Origin: Roseivirga sp.
GTDB taxonomy: Bacteria > Bacteroidota > Bacteroidia > Cytophagales > Cyclobacteriaceae
Direction of reading: 5' to 3'
Length of the DNA: 64,000 nucleotides
NCBI GenBank assembly: GCA_018402485.1
Contig: JAGYIY010000001.1
Location: forward strand, 1,458,001 to 1,522,000
Made by a program: the position numbers and the translations under genes. The notes under the pieces are model-generated. The model saw nothing but the letters and a program-made list of their open reading frames with translations. It did no database searches and was not told where the DNA came from. This document shows positions 62,080-64,000 of this stretch, piece after piece; within the stretch, counting starts at the first letter, position 1, and each line of letters starts with the position of its first letter.

Positions 62080-62450
62080 CAATGGATTACCCTAACCCAA
62101 CACCCATAGTCAATTAGAAATTACGAATTACGAATGAGGAATTGAGAATCACGAAAAGCGAATTACGAACTCGGAATTAAGAAAACTGCCCCCCAAATAC
62201 CCATCAACCCAACACCCATAGTCAATTAGAAATTACGAGTTAGGAATTACGAATAAGGATCTTGGATAGCGATCTCCCTTAACCACCAACCCATCAACCC
62301 AAAAACCAATTAACCCAACTCCCATTAACCCAACACCCATAGTTAATTAGAAATTACGAATTACGAATTACGAATGAGGATCTTGGATAGCGAACATATT
62401 TAACCAAAAACCCATCAACCCAAAAACCCACCAGCCCAAAAACCGATGAT
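62080..62450. repeat. Degenerate low-complexity repeat tract
   Basis: Three imperfect copies of a unit built from AACCCAACACCCATAGTCAA, TTAGAAATTACGAATTACGA and GGATCTTGGATAGCGA, mixed with AACCCATC words. Similar words occur at 17400-17700. No ORF; spacing is irregular, so not CRISPR. From 62451 to 62647 nothing else is seen. Confidence 0.8.
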
Positions 62451-62647
62451 TAGAAGTGTGAACTAAAAAGTAAGGTGTATCTGTTTTTATTTACCCTTCA
62501 CCAACAAAAAATATAAATAAATATTGTTTACTATTAATAAGTATGTTATGTTTAAGTAAGCATATCGCATTGAATGCATTGAGAATGGCAGGTAGATGTA
62601 AACAGAATTCAGTTAAATATTAGGCTTTAAACGTGATGAGTGGGCAT

Positions 62648-62770
62648 ATGAAAAAGAACATTAAGATAATGGAACAGTTTTTTAAAATGAGCCCCACGCA
62701 TCAGCAAATTGATTTGTTGAATTTCCGTTTGAGTGTGCGCACCATCTATACTGACGATAAAAACGAATAA
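62648..62770 (+). CDS. Possible small ORF of unknown function
   Basis: 40 aa: MKKNIKIMEQFFKMSPTHQQ, then a segment ending TIYTDDKNE. An in-frame ATG at 62636 would add four residues. No signal peptide or recognised motif. It is the only plausible ORF in the 880-bp gap before the propeller gene. It may be a gene fragment; weakly supported. Confidence 0.25.
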   Translation: MKKNIKIMEQFFKMSPTHQQIDLLNFRLSVRTIYTDDKNE

Positions 62771-62888
62771 CCATTTAGTATTTTATTTTTTTGTAGTCAA
62801 AAAAATTAATAATTTTAAATAAAGTAAATAATGTAATTAATTCTTTATTCTTTTAACAGTTTTTTGAAGTTTGAACCGATTCATAAAT

Positions 62889-63887
62889 ATGAAGCTTAAT
62901 TATTTTATTTTCACATTTTTATTTGGGATCATTCTTTTAGGGTGTTCAGAAAAAAACTCAATATCATTTGATGATAGATTCCCAATAAACTCTTTAGACC
63001 AAATTAACGATTCGATATTCATCACTGATGGTATAGGAGAATTCCTTATGAATGACTCAGTCACTCTGATTGTGGACAATAAACAATCGAAAGTTTTTAT
63101 AACAGATAGTGACTTCAAAATTGTAAAAACATTGAATTATGGAGACGGACCTACGGATATAAGACATTCATATAAAGCCGTTTTAAGAAGTAATAAAATT
63201 TACATAGCAGATTATGGGAAGATGGCGTTATCCAAGTTCAGTTATGGCGGTGTTTGGTTAGAAACAATCAAAGCTCCATTTGATGAATTCCATTCATTTA
63301 TTTATGAATTTGGTGTTGATGACGAGGAGAAATTCTACCTGCAATCTTTCCAGACAATTAATCCAATTATTAAAATCAACAATCTCTCCGAAGTAGAGAA
63401 AGAATTTGGACATTTTCCTGAATATGAGAGCGAAGCACATAATAGGGCAATTAATACACAAAACTTGATCGTAACCGATAACAATAATATTATCAATGTT
63501 TTTACATCTCATCCAATCATTGAATTGCATAGTAATGATGGTGACCTTTTAAATAGGCTAGATTTAAGCGATTTTTTTTCATTTCGGACTAAAAAGTATG
63601 AAGAACTTCTAATTCAGAATCCAAACTTTAAGAATACATTGTCTTTTTCCTATTACAATGACATTACACTCTCTAAAAATAAGCTATACCTGCTTTTTAT
63701 TGGAGATTATGAAATTCCAAACAGCAATCAAGTAGCTATAATAAACCTAGATGATAACTCTATGAAACTAGAAAGGGTGATTAACCTAAAATTGGAAGGT
63801 GCTTTTTTCAAAGAAATAACTATCAATAACGAAACACTTTGGGCATATGATAAAGAAGGTGCTGAGTTGATTCAATTCAAACTTTAA
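62889..63887 (+). CDS. 6-bladed beta-propeller lipoprotein
   Basis: 332 aa from ATG 62889 (MKLNYFIFTFLFGIILLGC, lipobox LLGC, Cys19); a TTG at 62871 is less likely. Propeller features: GIGEFLMNDSVTLIVDNKQS near 50, KVFITDSDFKIVKTLNYGDG near 72, KIYIADYGKMALSKFSYGG near 105, EEKFYLQSFQTINPIIKINN near 145. Same type as the propellers at 6363 and 12811, but with an AT-rich codon use close to the 6363 gene. Followed after 8 bp by another lipoprotein gene. Confidence 0.82.
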   Translation: MKLNYFIFTFLFGIILLGCSEKNSISFDDRFPINSLDQINDSIFITDGIGEFLMNDSVTLIVDNKQSKVFITDSDFKIVKTLNYGDGPTDIRHSYKAVLRSNKIYIADYGKMALSKFSYGGVWLETIKAPFDEFHSFIYEFGVDDEEKFYLQSFQTINPIIKINNLSEVEKEFGHFPEYESEAHNRAINTQNLIVTDNNNIINVFTSHPIIELHSNDGDLLNRLDLSDFFSFRTKKYEELLIQNPNFKNTLSFSYYNDITLSKNKLYLLFIGDYEIPNSNQVAIINLDDNSMKLERVINLKLEGAFFKEITINNETLWAYDKEGAELIQFKL

Positions 63888-63895
63888 GAAAAATA

Positions 63896-64000
63896 ATGAA
63901 GAAATACGCTCTACTTTTTATCTCAATTGCCATTTTTTCATGCTCAGAGGGCAAGAATCCTGAGATAACAACAAACCAAGAAGATTTATCTAAAAGATTG
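63896..64000 (+). CDS. Lipoprotein, N-terminal fragment at window end
   Basis: 35 codons are visible: MKKYALLFISIAIFSCSEGK with lipobox IFSC (Cys16), then a polar stretch. The start lies 8 bp after the propeller stop. By analogy with 12811/13992 it may be a thioredoxin-like lipoprotein, but the diagnostic part is outside the window. Confidence 0.6.
   Translation, partial: MKKYALLFISIAIFSCSEGKNPEITTNQEDLSKRL

Noticed and set aside
62080-62450. Possible CRISPR array
   Set aside because: Repeat units are imperfect, of unequal length and without unique spacers of constant size; no cas genes nearby.

Overview
The window comes from a member of the Bacteroidota, most likely of the order Cytophagales. 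Signs of this are two proteins with type 9 secretion C-termini (39704-41452 and 49844-51985), promoters of the TTG-N19/20-TAnnTTTG type before rplM and a tRNA, weak ribosome binding sites, NupG/DUF1080/Gfo-Idh sugar genes, and the order rplM-rpsI-rpsB-tsf. Apart from one region the sequence looks like ordinary chromosome.

Layout. 1-3.3 kb: a minus-strand operon for processing sugars or 3-keto-glycosides (DUF1080 lipoprotein, MFS permease, Gfo/Idh/MocA oxidoreductase, start of a sugar isomerase). 3.4-4.0 kb: ispD. 4.0-14.7 kb: an AT-rich accessory island, described below. 14.8-17.4 kb: queA and a MacB-like permease. 17.4-20.0 kb: a small toxin-antitoxin and repeat zone (zeta-type toxin with a small overlapping partner; an antitoxin with a ParE-type toxin broken by a nonsense codon; palindromic and direct repeats). 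20-36 kb: housekeeping genes (recA, a PhoB/PhoR-like pair, ribosomal proteins, tsf, gcvT, comB, dtd, pdhB). 36-43.4 kb: an OmpA/TPR lipoprotein, a glycosyltransferase, YbaB, a T9SS cargo and hisS. 44-49.5 kb: three cryptochrome/photolyase genes in a row with a DUF2256 zinc-ribbon gene and a nitrilase-type amidase. 49.5-57 kb: T9SS cargo, murF, tRNA-Val and a LytS/LytTR operon. 57-62 kb: aldo-keto reductase, arsC, katG and an outer-membrane protein. 62-64 kb: degenerate repeats and a second beta-propeller/lipoprotein module cut by the window end.

The island is the most interesting part. It lies between ispD and queA and is flanked by two copies of the first ~110 bp of ispD; the right copy is a relic. 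Inside are a small HTH gene (and a relic of it), three copies of a 58-bp leader that contains the perfect palindrome TACTTGCAAGTA, two lipoprotein + two-TM-protein pairs, three small exported Cys-containing peptide genes (one intact, one frameshifted in a G7 run, one relic) each followed by a strong hairpin, two beta-propeller proteins, a MauE-like redox membrane protein, a CxxC thioredoxin-like lipoprotein, four SUMF1/FGE-like genes (two intact, in exact 768-bp tandem repeats), and two identically truncated IS3 fragments. The gene set resembles the NVEALA-peptide/6-bladed-propeller/MauE/thioredoxin neighbourhoods of Bacteroidota. My inference is an envelope or secreted peptide system with disulphide chemistry, under heavy duplication and decay. 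No function has been shown for it. All calls rest on reading the sequence, without database searches.
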